From NCBI GenBank assembly GCA_964586455.1, contig CAZPHV010000019.1, positions 11,492-75,491 of the forward strand: 64,000 nt of DNA, read 5' to 3'. The position numbers were made by a program, and so were the translations under genes. The notes beneath the pieces were generated by a model. It had not been told where the DNA came from. It did no database searches and saw only the letters and a program-made list of their open reading frames with translations. The DNA comes from Aquimonas sp964586455. Its GTDB lineage: Bacteria; Pseudomonadota; Gammaproteobacteria; Xanthomonadales; Xanthomonadaceae. Shown here piece after piece: positions 48,100 through 57,983 of this stretch (position 1 is its first letter; every line of letters begins with the position of its first letter).

Positions 48100-50439
48100 T
48101 CAATCGCCGCCGCGCGGCGGCACCAGTACCGTGCGGTCGCCGTTGTGCTCGGGCGAACTGACGATGCCCGCGGCTTCCATCGCCTCGATCAGACGCGCGG
48201 CCCGGTTGTAGCCGATCTTGAGCCGGCGCTGCACACCCGAGATCGAGGCGCGGCGAGTTTCCATCACCACCTGCACGGCCTGGTCGTAGAGCGCATCGGC
48301 TTCAGGATCGCCAGACTTGAACTCCTCAGGCAGGCCAGTGGCGCCGACCACGATGCCGTCGCCCATGGTCTGTGTCTCATCAAGCACGCCTTCGAGATAG
48401 TCCGGGCCGCCGCTGATCTGACGCAGGTGTTCGACCACGCGGTGGACTTCTTCATCGCTGACGAAGGCGCCGTGCACGCGATCCGGCATCGCGGTGCCTG
48501 GCGGCAAGTACAGCATGTCGCCGTGGCCCAGCAGGGTCTCGGCACCAGACTGATCCAGAATCGTGCGCGAGTCGATCTTCGAACTCACCTGGAACGCGAT
48601 GCGGGTCGGGATATTGGCCTTGATCAGGCCCGTAATCACGTCGACCGAAGGCCGCTGGGTGGCGAGGATCAGATGGATGCCTGCCGCGCGCGCCTTCTGC
48701 GCCAGACGGGCAATGAGCTCTTCGACCTTCTTGCCGACGATCATCATCATGTCGGCGAATTCGTCGATGATCACGACGAGGTAGGGCAAGGTCTCCAGCG
48801 CGCGCGGCGCTTCACCCAACTCCGGGTTGGGCTTGAACAGCGGGTCCATCAGCGGCTGGCCGGCGTCGATCGCGTCGCGCACTTTCTTGTTGAAGCCGGC
48901 CAGGTTGCGCACGCCGACGGCCGACATCAGCTTGTAGCGGCGCTCCATCTCGGCCACACACCAGCGCAGACCGTTGGCGGCCTCCTTCATGTCGGTGACC
49001 ACCGGCGCCAGCAGGTGCGGTATGCCCTCGTAGACCGAGAGCTCCAGCATCTTCGGGTCGATCATCAGCATGCGCACATCGTTGGCCGTGGCCTTGTAGA
49101 GCAGACTCAGCACCATCGCGTTCAGCGCCACCGATTTGCCCGAACCGGTGGTGCCGGCGACCAGCAGATGCGGCATGCGGGCAAGGTCGACCACGGTCGG
49201 TCGGCCGCCAATGTCCTTGCCCAGCGCCAAGGCCAGCGGCGAGGTGATTTTGTCGTACTCCTTCGAGCGCAGGATCTCCGACAGGAAGATGATCTCGCGG
49301 TTCGCGTTCGGAATTTCGAGGCCGATCACCGACTTGCCCGGGATCACATCGACCACGCGCACCGCCTTCACCGACAGGCCGCGGGCGATATCCTTGTCCA
49401 GCGAGGAGATCTGGCTGCCCTTGATGCCGGGTGCCGGCTCCATCTCGAAGCGGGTGATGACCGGGCCGGGGTACACCCCAACCACCTGCACTTCGATCCG
49501 GAAATCCTTGAGCTTGAATTCGATCTGCCGTGACAGTGTCGACAGTGCTTCGTCCGAATAGCCCTTGGGCTGCGGCTTCGGGTCATCCAGCAGGGAGAGC
49601 GGCGGCAGCGCACCGTTCTCGCCCAGCGACACGGTGAACAGCGGAATCTGCTGCTCGCGCTGGGCGCGCTCGCTGCGCTCCGGCGCGGGCGGCTGCGGCT
49701 CGATGCGTACGGGCTCGCGTTTGGCGCGCTTGACCTTGTCCTCGCGGCGCACTTCTTCGCGCTCGGCAATCGCGGCGCGAGCAACCCGGTACTCGCCGGC
49801 GGCATGCACCTGCTTGCGGCCGCGCTCGGCCAGCCACAGCACCCCGCGCCCCAGTCGATCCATCAGGCCCAGCCATGACAGCCCGGTGGCCAAGGTCACC
49901 GAAAGCAGGAGCAGGGCCAGCAGAAACATGCTGGCGCCCGCAAAACCAATCCCGCGCGTCAGCGCAGTGCCAACCAGGCTGCCCAACAGGCCGCCGGCCT
50001 GCATCGGCAGTTCGCTGCCCCAATCCGTGTAGTGCAGCGCCGCCAGGGCCGCGCTCGACACCAGAAAGCCCACCACACCGATCAGGCGCAGGGCGGGTGT
50101 CAACGGGGTTTCCTCATCGGCCGCGCGAGGCCGCAGCGCGACCGCGGCGATGATGCCGGCCAGCACCGGCACGAAGTAGGCGGTCAGCCCGAAGAACGAG
50201 AACAGCAGGTCGGAGAATGTCGCCCCGGCCAGACCGCCAAAGTTGCGGATCTCCGACGTGATTTCGCCTGCGCGTGACCAGCCAGGGTCCTGCGGGCTCC
50301 AGGTCCACAGGCAGGCCAGTACGTACAGCAGCACCGGTGCCAACAGCAGGATCAAGGCCTCGCGCCAAAGGCCGCGTCGGCTCTCGGTGATCATGGGTTT
50401 GCGCTTGTCGTCCTTCGCTCGTGCCACGTGGGGTTGCAT
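48100..50439 (-). CDS. ftsK: DNA translocase FtsK
   Basis: 779 residues, short-linker form. Four N-terminal helices anchor it at the septum (WREALILLLAPVLLYVLACLWTW first), then a Glu/Arg/Pro linker of about 100 residues, the RecA-like motor (LVAGTTGSGKSVALNAMVLSL; VVIIDEFADMMM) and the C-terminal gamma winged helix (ISGVQRRLKIGYNRAARLIEAMEAAGIV) that reads KOPS and activates XerCD. An ATG at 50394 is an alternative start. Confidence 0.97.
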   Translation of the reverse strand: MQPHVARAKDDKRKPMITESRRGLWREALILLLAPVLLYVLACLWTWSPQDPGWSRAGEITSEIRNFGGLAGATFSDLLFSFFGLTAYFVPVLAGIIAAVALRPRAADEETPLTPALRLIGVVGFLVSSAALAALHYTDWGSELPMQAGGLLGSLVGTALTRGIGFAGASMFLLALLLLSVTLATGLSWLGLMDRLGRGVLWLAERGRKQVHAAGEYRVARAAIAEREEVRREDKVKRAKREPVRIEPQPPAPERSERAQREQQIPLFTVSLGENGALPPLSLLDDPKPQPKGYSDEALSTLSRQIEFKLKDFRIEVQVVGVYPGPVITRFEMEPAPGIKGSQISSLDKDIARGLSVKAVRVVDVIPGKSVIGLEIPNANREIIFLSEILRSKEYDKITSPLALALGKDIGGRPTVVDLARMPHLLVAGTTGSGKSVALNAMVLSLLYKATANDVRMLMIDPKMLELSVYEGIPHLLAPVVTDMKEAANGLRWCVAEMERRYKLMSAVGVRNLAGFNKKVRDAIDAGQPLMDPLFKPNPELGEAPRALETLPYLVVIIDEFADMMMIVGKKVEELIARLAQKARAAGIHLILATQRPSVDVITGLIKANIPTRIAFQVSSKIDSRTILDQSGAETLLGHGDMLYLPPGTAMPDRVHGAFVSDEEVHRVVEHLRQISGGPDYLEGVLDETQTMGDGIVVGATGLPEEFKSGDPEADALYDQAVQVVMETRRASISGVQRRLKIGYNRAARLIEAMEAAGIVSSPEHNGDRTVLVPPRGGD

Positions 50440-50601
50440 CCTGTGCGGGTTCTGCGCTGGGGCCCCGATTCTACACGCGGCCTTCCCGCATCCGGCCCCG
50501 GTTCGGCTTGATCGCCCTCGAAGCTGCCCCCATCCTTGCGGGCTGCGACGCCTGCGTGCCTACCCTTTCCCCTGCCAAGCCGCGTTTGCGGCGGAGACTC
50601 C

Positions 50602-51567
50602 ATGAGTGCATCGAATCTGCCCACCCGACACTGCCCGCTGTTGATCCTCGGCTCCGGCCCGGCCGGCTGGACCGCGGCGGTCTACGCGGCGCGCGCCAAC
50701 CTGAAGCCGGTGGTGATTACGGGCCTGCAGCAGGGCGGTCAGCTGATGACCACCACCGAAGTCGACAACTGGCCTGGTGATGCGCACGGCCTGATGGGCC
50801 CGGACCTGATGGCGCGCATGCAGGCGCACGCCGAGCGCTTCGAGACTGAAGTCGTGTTTGACCACATCCACACGGCCGACCTGAGCAAGCGCCCCTTCAC
50901 CCTCAGCGGCGATTCCGGCATCTACACCTGTGACGCCCTGATCATCGCCACCGGCGCGACCGCGAAGTATCTGGGCCTGCCCTCGGAGGACGCCTTCAAG
51001 GGCCGCGGCGTCTCGGCGTGTGCGACCTGCGACGGCTTCTTCTTCCGCGATCAGGATGTCGCAGTCATCGGCGGCGGCAATACCGCGGTTGAAGAGGCCC
51101 TGTACCTGTCGAACATCTGCCGCAAGGTCACCGTGGTGCATCGCCGCGACAAATTCCGCGCCGAGAAGATCCTGCAGGACAAGTTGTTCGCCAAGGAGAA
51201 GGCCGGCAAGGTTGAGATCGTCTGGAACCACGAGGTCGACGAATTCCTGGGCGACAACAGCGGCATCACCGGCCTGCGAATCAAGAGCCGCGAGACCGGC
51301 GCTGCGCGCGAGCTGGAATTGACCGGCGTATTCGTCGCAATCGGTCACGCGCCGAACACTTCGCTGTTCGAGGGCCAGCTGGAGATGAAGAACGGCTACC
51401 TGAAGATCCGCAGCGGCATCGAAGGCGGTGCCACCGCGACCTCGGTCCCGGGCGTGTACGCCGCCGGTGATGTCGCCGACCAGATCTACCGCCAGGCCAT
51501 CACGTCGGCCGGTTTCGGCTGCATGGCGGCATTGGACGCCGAGAAGTTCCTCGACGGCGAACATTGA
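50602..51567 (+). CDS. trxB: thioredoxin reductase
   Basis: 321 residues. FAD/NADPH flavoenzyme reducing thioredoxin. LILGSGPAGWTAAVYAARA (FAD loop), SACATCDGFFFRD with the redox CATC, AVIGGGNTAVEEALYL (NADPH loop) and AAGDVADQIYRQAITSAGFGC. The ATG at 50602 has GGAG about 7 bases upstream. Divergent from ftsK across 162 bases. Confidence 0.97.
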   Translation: MSASNLPTRHCPLLILGSGPAGWTAAVYAARANLKPVVITGLQQGGQLMTTTEVDNWPGDAHGLMGPDLMARMQAHAERFETEVVFDHIHTADLSKRPFTLSGDSGIYTCDALIIATGATAKYLGLPSEDAFKGRGVSACATCDGFFFRDQDVAVIGGGNTAVEEALYLSNICRKVTVVHRRDKFRAEKILQDKLFAKEKAGKVEIVWNHEVDEFLGDNSGITGLRIKSRETGAARELELTGVFVAIGHAPNTSLFEGQLEMKNGYLKIRSGIEGGATATSVPGVYAAGDVADQIYRQAITSAGFGCMAALDAEKFLDGEH

Positions 51568-51666
51568 TTGAGCTCGGCGGCCGACACTGGATCGGCTGCC
51601 GGAATCACCACCCGTGCACGGCGGGATCGACAGCGTGCGAATCCTCTCCCTGACGACCCGCCCCGC

Positions 51667-52803
51667 ATGCCGCTGCGCCACCGCTTTGTTCAGCGCCTCA
51701 AGGATGTCGATGCTGCGCGCTGGGACGCCCTCCGCGGCGACGATGACCCCTTCACCTCGCATGCCTTCCTTTCAGGGCTGGAGGAGAGCGGCAGTCTGCA
51801 GTCGAGCTGGGGCTGGAACCCGCATCACCTGTTGATCGAGAACGCGGCCGGCGACCTGCTGGCCGCGGCGCCCTGCTACCTGAAGACCAACTCGCATGGC
51901 GAGTTTGTGTTCGACCATGCCTGGGCACAGGCCTACCATCGCGCCGGCCTCGAATACTTCCCGAAGCTGCTGGTGGCAGTGCCCTACTCTCCGGTAAGCG
52001 GGCCACGGTTGCTGTGTGGCGCTGACACATCGCTGCGAGCCGAGTTGATCGGCGCCATCGAAGCCTTCACCCGCGAGCACGGGCTGTCCGGCGCGCACAT
52101 CAACTTTCACCGCGAGCATGACGCGCCGGGCGGCGACTGGTTGGCGCGCTCGGATATCCAGTTTCACTGGCACAACGCAGGCTTCGCCGACTTCGAGGCC
52201 TTCCTGGCCGCGCTGTCGGCGAAGAAACGCAAGAACCTTCGTCAGGAGCGCGCGCAGGTGGCGCGCGCCGGGATCCGCCTGCGCCGCGTGCACGGCGACG
52301 AGGTCTCGCCGCTCGAACTCGACACCGCACACGCCCTGTACTGCCGCACCTTCGATGACAAGGGCAATCACCCAGCGCTGAGCCGCGACTTCTTCAGCCG
52401 ACTGGCAGAGGCGCTCGGGCGCGGTCTGCTGCTGGTACTGGCCGAACGCGAAGGACAGACGCTCGCCATGGCGCTCTGCCTGCGCTCGGCCGACGCCCTG
52501 TACGGACGCTACTGGGGCTGCTTCGAAGAAGTGCCGGGCCTGCACTTCGAGTGCTGCTACTACCAGGGCATCGAGTACTGCATCGAGCAGGGGCTGCAAC
52601 GTTTCGAGCCCGGTGCCCAGGGCGAACACAAGCTCGCGCGCGGCTTTCTACCGCAGCTCACGCACTCCAGTCACTACCTGCCGATGCCGGCGTTTCGCGA
52701 GGCAGTGTCTGAATCCCTTCGCCAGGAACGGCGCTGGCTGGAGCAGTACCGCAGGGAACTGCTGGCGCACAGCCCGTATCGGCAAGGGGCCGAGCCCGCA
52801 TGA
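51667..52803 (+). CDS. GNAT/FemAB-like acyltransferase family protein (DUF482-type)
   Basis: 378 residues: two GNAT-like lobes, with HHLLIENAAGDLLAAAPCYLKTNSHGEFVFDHAWA at the start and LAEREGQTLAMALCLRSADALYGRYWGC at the end, and FEPGAQGEHKLARGFLP as the family box. Substrate unknown; some relatives act in peptidoglycan or peptide modification. Translationally coupled to aat (ATGA overlap), an order conserved in related bacteria. Confidence 0.85.
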   Translation: MPLRHRFVQRLKDVDAARWDALRGDDDPFTSHAFLSGLEESGSLQSSWGWNPHHLLIENAAGDLLAAAPCYLKTNSHGEFVFDHAWAQAYHRAGLEYFPKLLVAVPYSPVSGPRLLCGADTSLRAELIGAIEAFTREHGLSGAHINFHREHDAPGGDWLARSDIQFHWHNAGFADFEAFLAALSAKKRKNLRQERAQVARAGIRLRRVHGDEVSPLELDTAHALYCRTFDDKGNHPALSRDFFSRLAEALGRGLLLVLAEREGQTLAMALCLRSADALYGRYWGCFEEVPGLHFECCYYQGIEYCIEQGLQRFEPGAQGEHKLARGFLPQLTHSSHYLPMPAFREAVSESLRQERRWLEQYRRELLAHSPYRQGAEPA

Positions 52804-53534
52804 GCGATCGCCTGCCCGAACTCGGCCCGGACCCGCACTCGCCCTTTCCGCCCTCCGATCAGGCCCTGCGCGAACCCAACGGTCTGCTGGCCTGGGGCGG
52901 CGGGCTGGAACCCGAACGCCTGCTGCGTGCCTACGCGCGAGGCATCTTCCCGTGGTTCTCGCCCGGCGAGCCGCCGTTGTGGTGGAGCCCCGACCCGCGC
53001 ATGGTGATCGAAAGCGACCGTCTGCACTTGTCCCGGCGCTTTCGCCGCGAGCTTCGCCAGCGCGACTGGCAGGTCACTGCCGACCGCGACTTCGAAGCGG
53101 TGATCGGGCTCTGTGCACGTTTGCCGCGTCGAGGCCAGCGCGGCACCTGGATCGTGCCGGCAATGCGGCGCGCCTATGCCGAGCTGCATCGCCTGGGGCA
53201 CGCGCATTCGATCGAGGCGTGGGCAGGCGAGCGTCTGATCGGAGGCCTGTACGGGGTCAGCATCGGCCGCGCGTTCTTCGGCGAATCGATGTTCAGCCTG
53301 GAACCCGGCGCGTCCAAGTGCGTTATCGCCGCGCTGTGTCGCCGTTTGAGCGAATGGGGCTTCCCCCTGCTGGATGGGCAGGTCGAATCCGCCCACCTGG
53401 CCAGCCTCGGCTTCCACCCGATTGCGCGCGCGGACTTTCTGGAGCGTCTGCAGCAGATCACGGTCGAGCCCGGACGAGTGGGTTCATGGTCGGTGGACTT
53501 CGGCGCCGTGAAGGCGATCGAGCTCGCCAAATGA
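52800..53534 (+). CDS. aat: leucyl/phenylalanyl-tRNA-protein transferase
   Basis: 244 residues. N-end-rule enzyme adding Leu or Phe to proteins with N-terminal Lys/Arg for ClpS-ClpAP degradation. Signature GLLAWGGGLEPERLLRAYARGIFPWF then PPLWWSPDPRMV, GTWIVPAMRRAY, GESMFSLEPGASK and LLDGQVESAHLASLG. The whole N-end-rule route (aat, clpS, clpA) lies in this window. Confidence 0.96.
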   Translation: MSDRLPELGPDPHSPFPPSDQALREPNGLLAWGGGLEPERLLRAYARGIFPWFSPGEPPLWWSPDPRMVIESDRLHLSRRFRRELRQRDWQVTADRDFEAVIGLCARLPRRGQRGTWIVPAMRRAYAELHRLGHAHSIEAWAGERLIGGLYGVSIGRAFFGESMFSLEPGASKCVIAALCRRLSEWGFPLLDGQVESAHLASLGFHPIARADFLERLQQITVEPGRVGSWSVDFGAVKAIELAK

Positions 53535-53641
53535 GCCCTGCTTGCACATGAATCAAGCACTACGCTTCTCCGCTGCCCGCTGACATGGCAGAATGCGCGA
53601 CTTGACCGCGGCCCGAAGGCCGCTTCCTTTCCGAAGACCGA

Positions 53642-53860
53642 ATGTCCAAAGACGATTCCATCGAGATGGAGGGCACCGTGTTGGAGACCCTTCCCAACAC
53701 CGTGTTCCGCGTGAAGCTGGAGAACGGCCACGTCGTGACTGCCCATATCTCGGGTCGCATGCGCAAGAACTACATCCGCATCCTGACCGGCGACAAGGTG
53801 AAGGTCGAAATGACCCCCTACGACCTGACCAAGGGTCGTATCACCTACCGCATGAAGTGA
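53642..53860 (+). CDS. infA: translation initiation factor IF-1
   Basis: 72 residues, the usual length: SKDDSIEMEGTVLETLPNTVFRV, then LENGHVVTAHISGRMRKNYIRIL and GDKVKVEMTPYDLTKGRITYRMK. S1/OB fold; binds the 30S A site. Ends with a strong terminator. Confidence 0.98.
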   Translation: MSKDDSIEMEGTVLETLPNTVFRVKLENGHVVTAHISGRMRKNYIRILTGDKVKVEMTPYDLTKGRITYRMK

Positions 53861-53868
53861 TTGAGCAG

Positions 53869-53906
53869 CGAAAGGCCCGGCCTGCAGACGCAGGCCGGGC
53901 CTTTCG
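53869..53906 (+). terminator. intrinsic terminator of infA
   Basis: Perfect 17-bp stem (53869-53885 with 53890-53906, AAAGGCCCGGCC type), loop AGAC, T-rich end. Also able to stop the opposing secreted-protein gene. Confidence 0.92.
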
Positions 53907-53979
53907 CATGTCTGCGTTTTGAGCATCTGCAGCGGCAGTCCCCTCTGCGGCGAGCCTCGCCGCAGAGGGGGTGTGCGAC

Positions 53980-56022
53980 TTACTGCACCTCGAAGCCGTC
54001 AGCGAACACTTCATCAGGGCTCACGACCGCCGCCCCCGGGACAAGCGTGTCAACGCGCACGTTGGTCAGCGAACCCGTCTCGGCGATGCCCAGGTAGCCG
54101 CTGCCGTTCTGCGGTGCCTCGGTGGTGGTCACCGAGAACCGGAACATCACGCCCCAGTTCAAGGAATTCACCGGCGCCGTCGAGGTGCCGGCCGCCTGCC
54201 AGACCAGGGTGGAGCCCTGACGCGTGAAGCTCCAGTCGTTGCCCGCGTCTGTATCGCCGTCGGCAAACTCGGTCGAGATCAACTGTGCCGCCGCAGGCAG
54301 GGGCAGTTCGAAGCGGTTGAAGCCGTTGTTGCGCAGTACCCGCAGGTTCGGCTCGGCGCCCTCGGTGACCGCGCGCGCGAAATCGAAGTTCATGACCGCG
54401 TAGTCGTAGCGGAACTGGCCATTGCCCAGATCGTTCACCCGCATTGCGACCCGCAGATTGCCCTCACCCGTTTTGATGTCGGCGCTGCGCTCGTTCGGCA
54501 GTGCGGTATCCGGCGCGACCCAGCGCCCCAGCGCCGGCCCCAGACGCAGCGGAGACGCGTTGTCGATGGCCCAGGCGTTTCCCGTCCAGCTGAAGCTGAC
54601 CGGTCGCGACTGCATCGTATTGAGGATGTTGATGTCGTCGCGGACGATGTACCAGGACTCGGCAAAGTAGGTGGCACCCGCGTTCTGGCTGGTATCGATG
54701 AACTGCTCGATCACCGGCATTCGGAAGGCGTAGCTCTGGCAGTCCGCACCTCCCACATTGGAGCAGGGTGAATTGGTGTCGCGCGCACCGTTGCAGTCGG
54801 CATCGTAGACAGATCCGCAGCGCCCCCACTGGCCGGTAAACGGAATGATCTCGTTGCGTGGGCCCAGATCGCCAATCGCATCGTTGTTGCCGGTGCCGTA
54901 GGTGTCAACGCAGCCGCGCCCCAAGATGTGGTTGTTGCCGGGGTTCACATCACACGGAGAGTTGGTGGTGAGCCAGGCGTGTTTCACGCCCGAACGTCCG
55001 ACCTGTTCGATGCGCCCGGACGAGTCGATGCGATACAGATTCCAGATCAGGTAGGGATGCTGGTCATTGTTGTGCGGCGCGAAGTTGCCGGTGAACTTCT
55101 GCCACCACGGTACGTCGGCGGCATAGCGCGCCGAGCTGGTTCCCAGCGGATCGCCAGGCACCGTCGCCAGCAGCGGATTGCTGAGATTGGACTCGTCCAG
55201 GTTACCGGTGCCACGGTTGTTCCTGAGCGTGGAGCTTGGGGTGAACACCACGATGCCATTGTTCTGCCCACCAGGACCGTCTACTGATGCCTGCCTTCGC
55301 GTGTACTGCAGGTTGAAGGTGCTCATGAACACGTCGACTTCATACACGCCGCCATTCGGGGCAGGGCTGCCGTGCCAGCGCGAGCTGCCCTTGGGCGCCG
55401 CGACCACGGCGCCGGGGGTTGCCACCCGCGCATACATCTCCAGACCCGCCACCACCCAGCCCGTGTAGACGTCGTTGCCGAGCGCTGCGGCCAGCTTGGG
55501 CGTGATGCGCAGATCCATCGCGCGCACGCTCATCAGCGGATCAGTGCCGCCCTCGAGTTTGTACATCAGACGGTCAATGTAGAACCACACGTTGCCGTCG
55601 GCGCTCACTACGTCGATCTGGAACGCGTTGCTGGCGTTCGGCCGAAGAACAAGATTGCGCAGGTCGATGCTCAGGCCCTCGCCCTCGACCACGAAGCCGC
55701 CGCGCGACTGCAGGCGTCCGCCGGCGAAGCCAACGAAATCGATTGATTTCTCAACCTTGATCTCAAGCCCGGCCGCCTCGCGCAGCGCGATGCGCTCGAT
55801 ATGCGGGGCATCGCCGATGTCCAGCCGATCACGGGCGGCGCCGACTTTGAAGCCGAGGTCCTGCATCAAATCGCGGTTCCAGTTGAAGCGCAGCTCACCG
55901 CCCCAGACCGTCCACTGCTGCGGAGCCGCATCGACCGCAGTGTCTGCCGCGGCGAACGCCGGTAGCGCAACCGGTGTCATGAAGAGTGCACCCAACAGCG
56001 CCACATGAAGGTGTTTCAGCAT
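53980..56022 (-). CDS. large secreted protein of unknown function with FADGFE C-terminus
   Basis: 680 residues from the ATG at 56022. Signal peptide LHVALLGALFMTPVALPAFAA. The rest is beta-rich with many Asn/Gly/Asp and Trp: an early LRFNWNRDLMQDLGFKVG domain, a central Cys-bearing part (NSPCDVNPGNNHILGRGC, WGRCGSVYDADC, SPCSNVGGADC) likely disulphide-linked, and a fibronectin-like end. It finishes DEVFADGFEVQ, the short FADGFE-type tail typical of exported proteins in Lysobacterales. Transcribed after the pentaheme cytochrome gene, probably as a unit. Function unknown. Confidence 0.75.
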   Translation of the reverse strand: MLKHLHVALLGALFMTPVALPAFAAADTAVDAAPQQWTVWGGELRFNWNRDLMQDLGFKVGAARDRLDIGDAPHIERIALREAAGLEIKVEKSIDFVGFAGGRLQSRGGFVVEGEGLSIDLRNLVLRPNASNAFQIDVVSADGNVWFYIDRLMYKLEGGTDPLMSVRAMDLRITPKLAAALGNDVYTGWVVAGLEMYARVATPGAVVAAPKGSSRWHGSPAPNGGVYEVDVFMSTFNLQYTRRQASVDGPGGQNNGIVVFTPSSTLRNNRGTGNLDESNLSNPLLATVPGDPLGTSSARYAADVPWWQKFTGNFAPHNNDQHPYLIWNLYRIDSSGRIEQVGRSGVKHAWLTTNSPCDVNPGNNHILGRGCVDTYGTGNNDAIGDLGPRNEIIPFTGQWGRCGSVYDADCNGARDTNSPCSNVGGADCQSYAFRMPVIEQFIDTSQNAGATYFAESWYIVRDDINILNTMQSRPVSFSWTGNAWAIDNASPLRLGPALGRWVAPDTALPNERSADIKTGEGNLRVAMRVNDLGNGQFRYDYAVMNFDFARAVTEGAEPNLRVLRNNGFNRFELPLPAAAQLISTEFADGDTDAGNDWSFTRQGSTLVWQAAGTSTAPVNSLNWGVMFRFSVTTTEAPQNGSGYLGIAETGSLTNVRVDTLVPGAAVVSPDEVFADGFEVQ

Positions 56023-56132
56023 CGTTTCCCCCGACCGTCTGGTTGATGGCGCAGCCTGTCCCTGGCCTGCGCTCGTGTTTGTGAATCTCCTCACGCCTCG
56101 CGATGACAGCGCGACCTTGTTCCTTCTCTGCT

Positions 56133-57983
56133 TCAGGGCACGACAGCAGAAGCGCTACGCACCAACACCGGCGGTGACTTGCCATAGGCGGGGTTCGCCC
56201 ACAGCCCGTACAGATACGCGCCTCGACTCTGGTTCTGCGGGCCGACCGCGAACGGACGCCCGGGGCCGCCTTCACACATCTGGTTTTCGCCCGCAAAGCC
56301 GCGCTCGACCGCCTGATTGCGCAGGAACTCGATGTACTCCTTGCTCGACACCTGGAAATGCAGGCGTGCCGTGATGCTCAAGCTGCCGTTGGCAGCTGCG
56401 GCCGGCACGCTGTAGCTCGCGACATCGACATTGCGCAGGCGGTTCGAGCCGGGCTGCTCGGGCGGATAGACCGCACCCACGGGCGCGACTTCAACGTCAT
56501 CGCCGCCGGTGAAGCCCAATGGCGGAATCCGGTTGTCCTTGGCGACGCAGTTGTTCAGGGCGAAGTGGAAGCTCGCCCTGCCCTCGCTGTCGGTGATGCG
56601 GCAGGTGCTGGTGTCGGCATCCCAGATGCCCTGCTTGATTTCATAGACGCGAGTCTGCGCATCCCTCTGCAGGTCGCCGGTCGCCGGATCCCAGCCGCCA
56701 TTGCTATAGACCAGCGCGCCGCCAGCGTCGCGGACTTCAAGTTCGATCCACATGCGGCGGCCTTCCGAGTAACCGGTCGGCAGCTTGTGCCCGGACAGAT
56801 TGGTGACCTCGACTTCGACGTTGAGTGTCTGTCCGTCAACGCTGCGCACGCCGCGGGTCACCACGGTGGCGGTGCGCTCGGTCAGCAGCTCGGTCGACCA
56901 CTGCACCGCCTGATCAAAGGCCTCGTCGTAACCCAGCGCCGGAAACTCGCCCTTGAGGATCTTCGGCACCCAGGTATTGGCACCCGAGAAGTTGTGGATC
57001 GAGAGCACGCCATTGCGGTTGGGCCCAAAGAAGCAGCCGAGGAACTGATCTTCCGGATCTTCGCTTTGCGCGATCTCCATATGGCAGTCCTGACAGGTCT
57101 GCAGGCGTTTGACCGACACGCCAGGCTGATTCTGGACGGGCGTCGCCTCAATGCCATCAGCGAACAGCGCGGTGCCGAAGTCGCTCTTGCGCCACTCGGT
57201 GTACGTGCGCTCGATCGGAAACGCGATGCCGGTATCGACACCCGCCGCGGTGATCAGGGTGCGCAGGGGCACGCCGTTGTTCAGCGGCGAGGTCACGTTG
57301 TGGCAGCTGCCGCACATCTCGCTGCTGGACAGATGCGGGGAGTGCTTCCAGGGGTGCGGCGGCGGGCTGGTGCCGTCACTGTAGTCGTACGGCCCACCGC
57401 GGCAAGGGCCACTGCCGCCATTGGCGCAGGCCACATCGTCCAGCCAGATATCGCCGCTTTCCAGATAGTTGGGCTCACCGTTCGGGCCATTCGGTTCAGC
57501 CCGATGGCAGAAGTGGCAGCCGATGCCCGCGTAATCGTTGCCGAAGCCCGGCACGTCATCGTACTTGCCCTGCAGCTGGCAGCCGTCGGTGCCATCCACG
57601 CGTCCGCCGGTCGTGGTCTTGCTGACGCGCCCGCCGAACCAGCCCTCGGGCACATGGCAGCGCAGGCACCAATCGCCGATCCCCGGGACCCCGATGCTCT
57701 CGCCATCCGCGTTGGCTACGTCCAGCGCCGCCCAGAAAATGGGGTCGCGCCCGGCGTTGGCCATCATCGAGCCCTTCCAGCTGGTCGCCGGGTAATGGAA
57801 CTCGATGGTGCCGCCCGCATGGCAGCCCATGCAGTTTCCGGAGTTCTCGATCGGATGGGTCAGACCGGGCTGGGAGCCGCGCGCGGTCAGGTCAGGCAAC
57901 TGAGTACCCGCATACACCACCAAGCCTGTCAGAAGGCCCACCAGCAGCGCCAACGCGCCGCTCCATCGCTTGCTTGCCGCCAC
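56133..57983 (-). CDS. pentaheme c-type cytochrome, periplasmic
   Basis: 616 residues from a GTG at 57983 with GGGGAAGG upstream. N-terminal hydrophobic anchor (LALLVGLLTGLVVYAGT). Five CxxCH haem sites, starting at about residues 51 (CMGCH), 106 (CLRCH), 156 (CHFCH), 224 (CGSCH) and 297 (CQDCH). The last 300 residues are haem-free beta domain (RTATVVTRGVRSVDGQTLNVEVEVTNLSGHKLPTGYSEGRR). Resembles multihaem cytochromes for extracellular or periplasmic electron transfer; substrate unknown. Pairs with the secreted 680-residue protein downstream. Confidence 0.85.
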   Translation of the reverse strand: MAASKRWSGALALLVGLLTGLVVYAGTQLPDLTARGSQPGLTHPIENSGNCMGCHAGGTIEFHYPATSWKGSMMANAGRDPIFWAALDVANADGESIGVPGIGDWCLRCHVPEGWFGGRVSKTTTGGRVDGTDGCQLQGKYDDVPGFGNDYAGIGCHFCHRAEPNGPNGEPNYLESGDIWLDDVACANGGSGPCRGGPYDYSDGTSPPPHPWKHSPHLSSSEMCGSCHNVTSPLNNGVPLRTLITAAGVDTGIAFPIERTYTEWRKSDFGTALFADGIEATPVQNQPGVSVKRLQTCQDCHMEIAQSEDPEDQFLGCFFGPNRNGVLSIHNFSGANTWVPKILKGEFPALGYDEAFDQAVQWSTELLTERTATVVTRGVRSVDGQTLNVEVEVTNLSGHKLPTGYSEGRRMWIELEVRDAGGALVYSNGGWDPATGDLQRDAQTRVYEIKQGIWDADTSTCRITDSEGRASFHFALNNCVAKDNRIPPLGFTGGDDVEVAPVGAVYPPEQPGSNRLRNVDVASYSVPAAAANGSLSITARLHFQVSSKEYIEFLRNQAVERGFAGENQMCEGGPGRPFAVGPQNQSRGAYLYGLWANPAYGKSPPVLVRSASAVVP

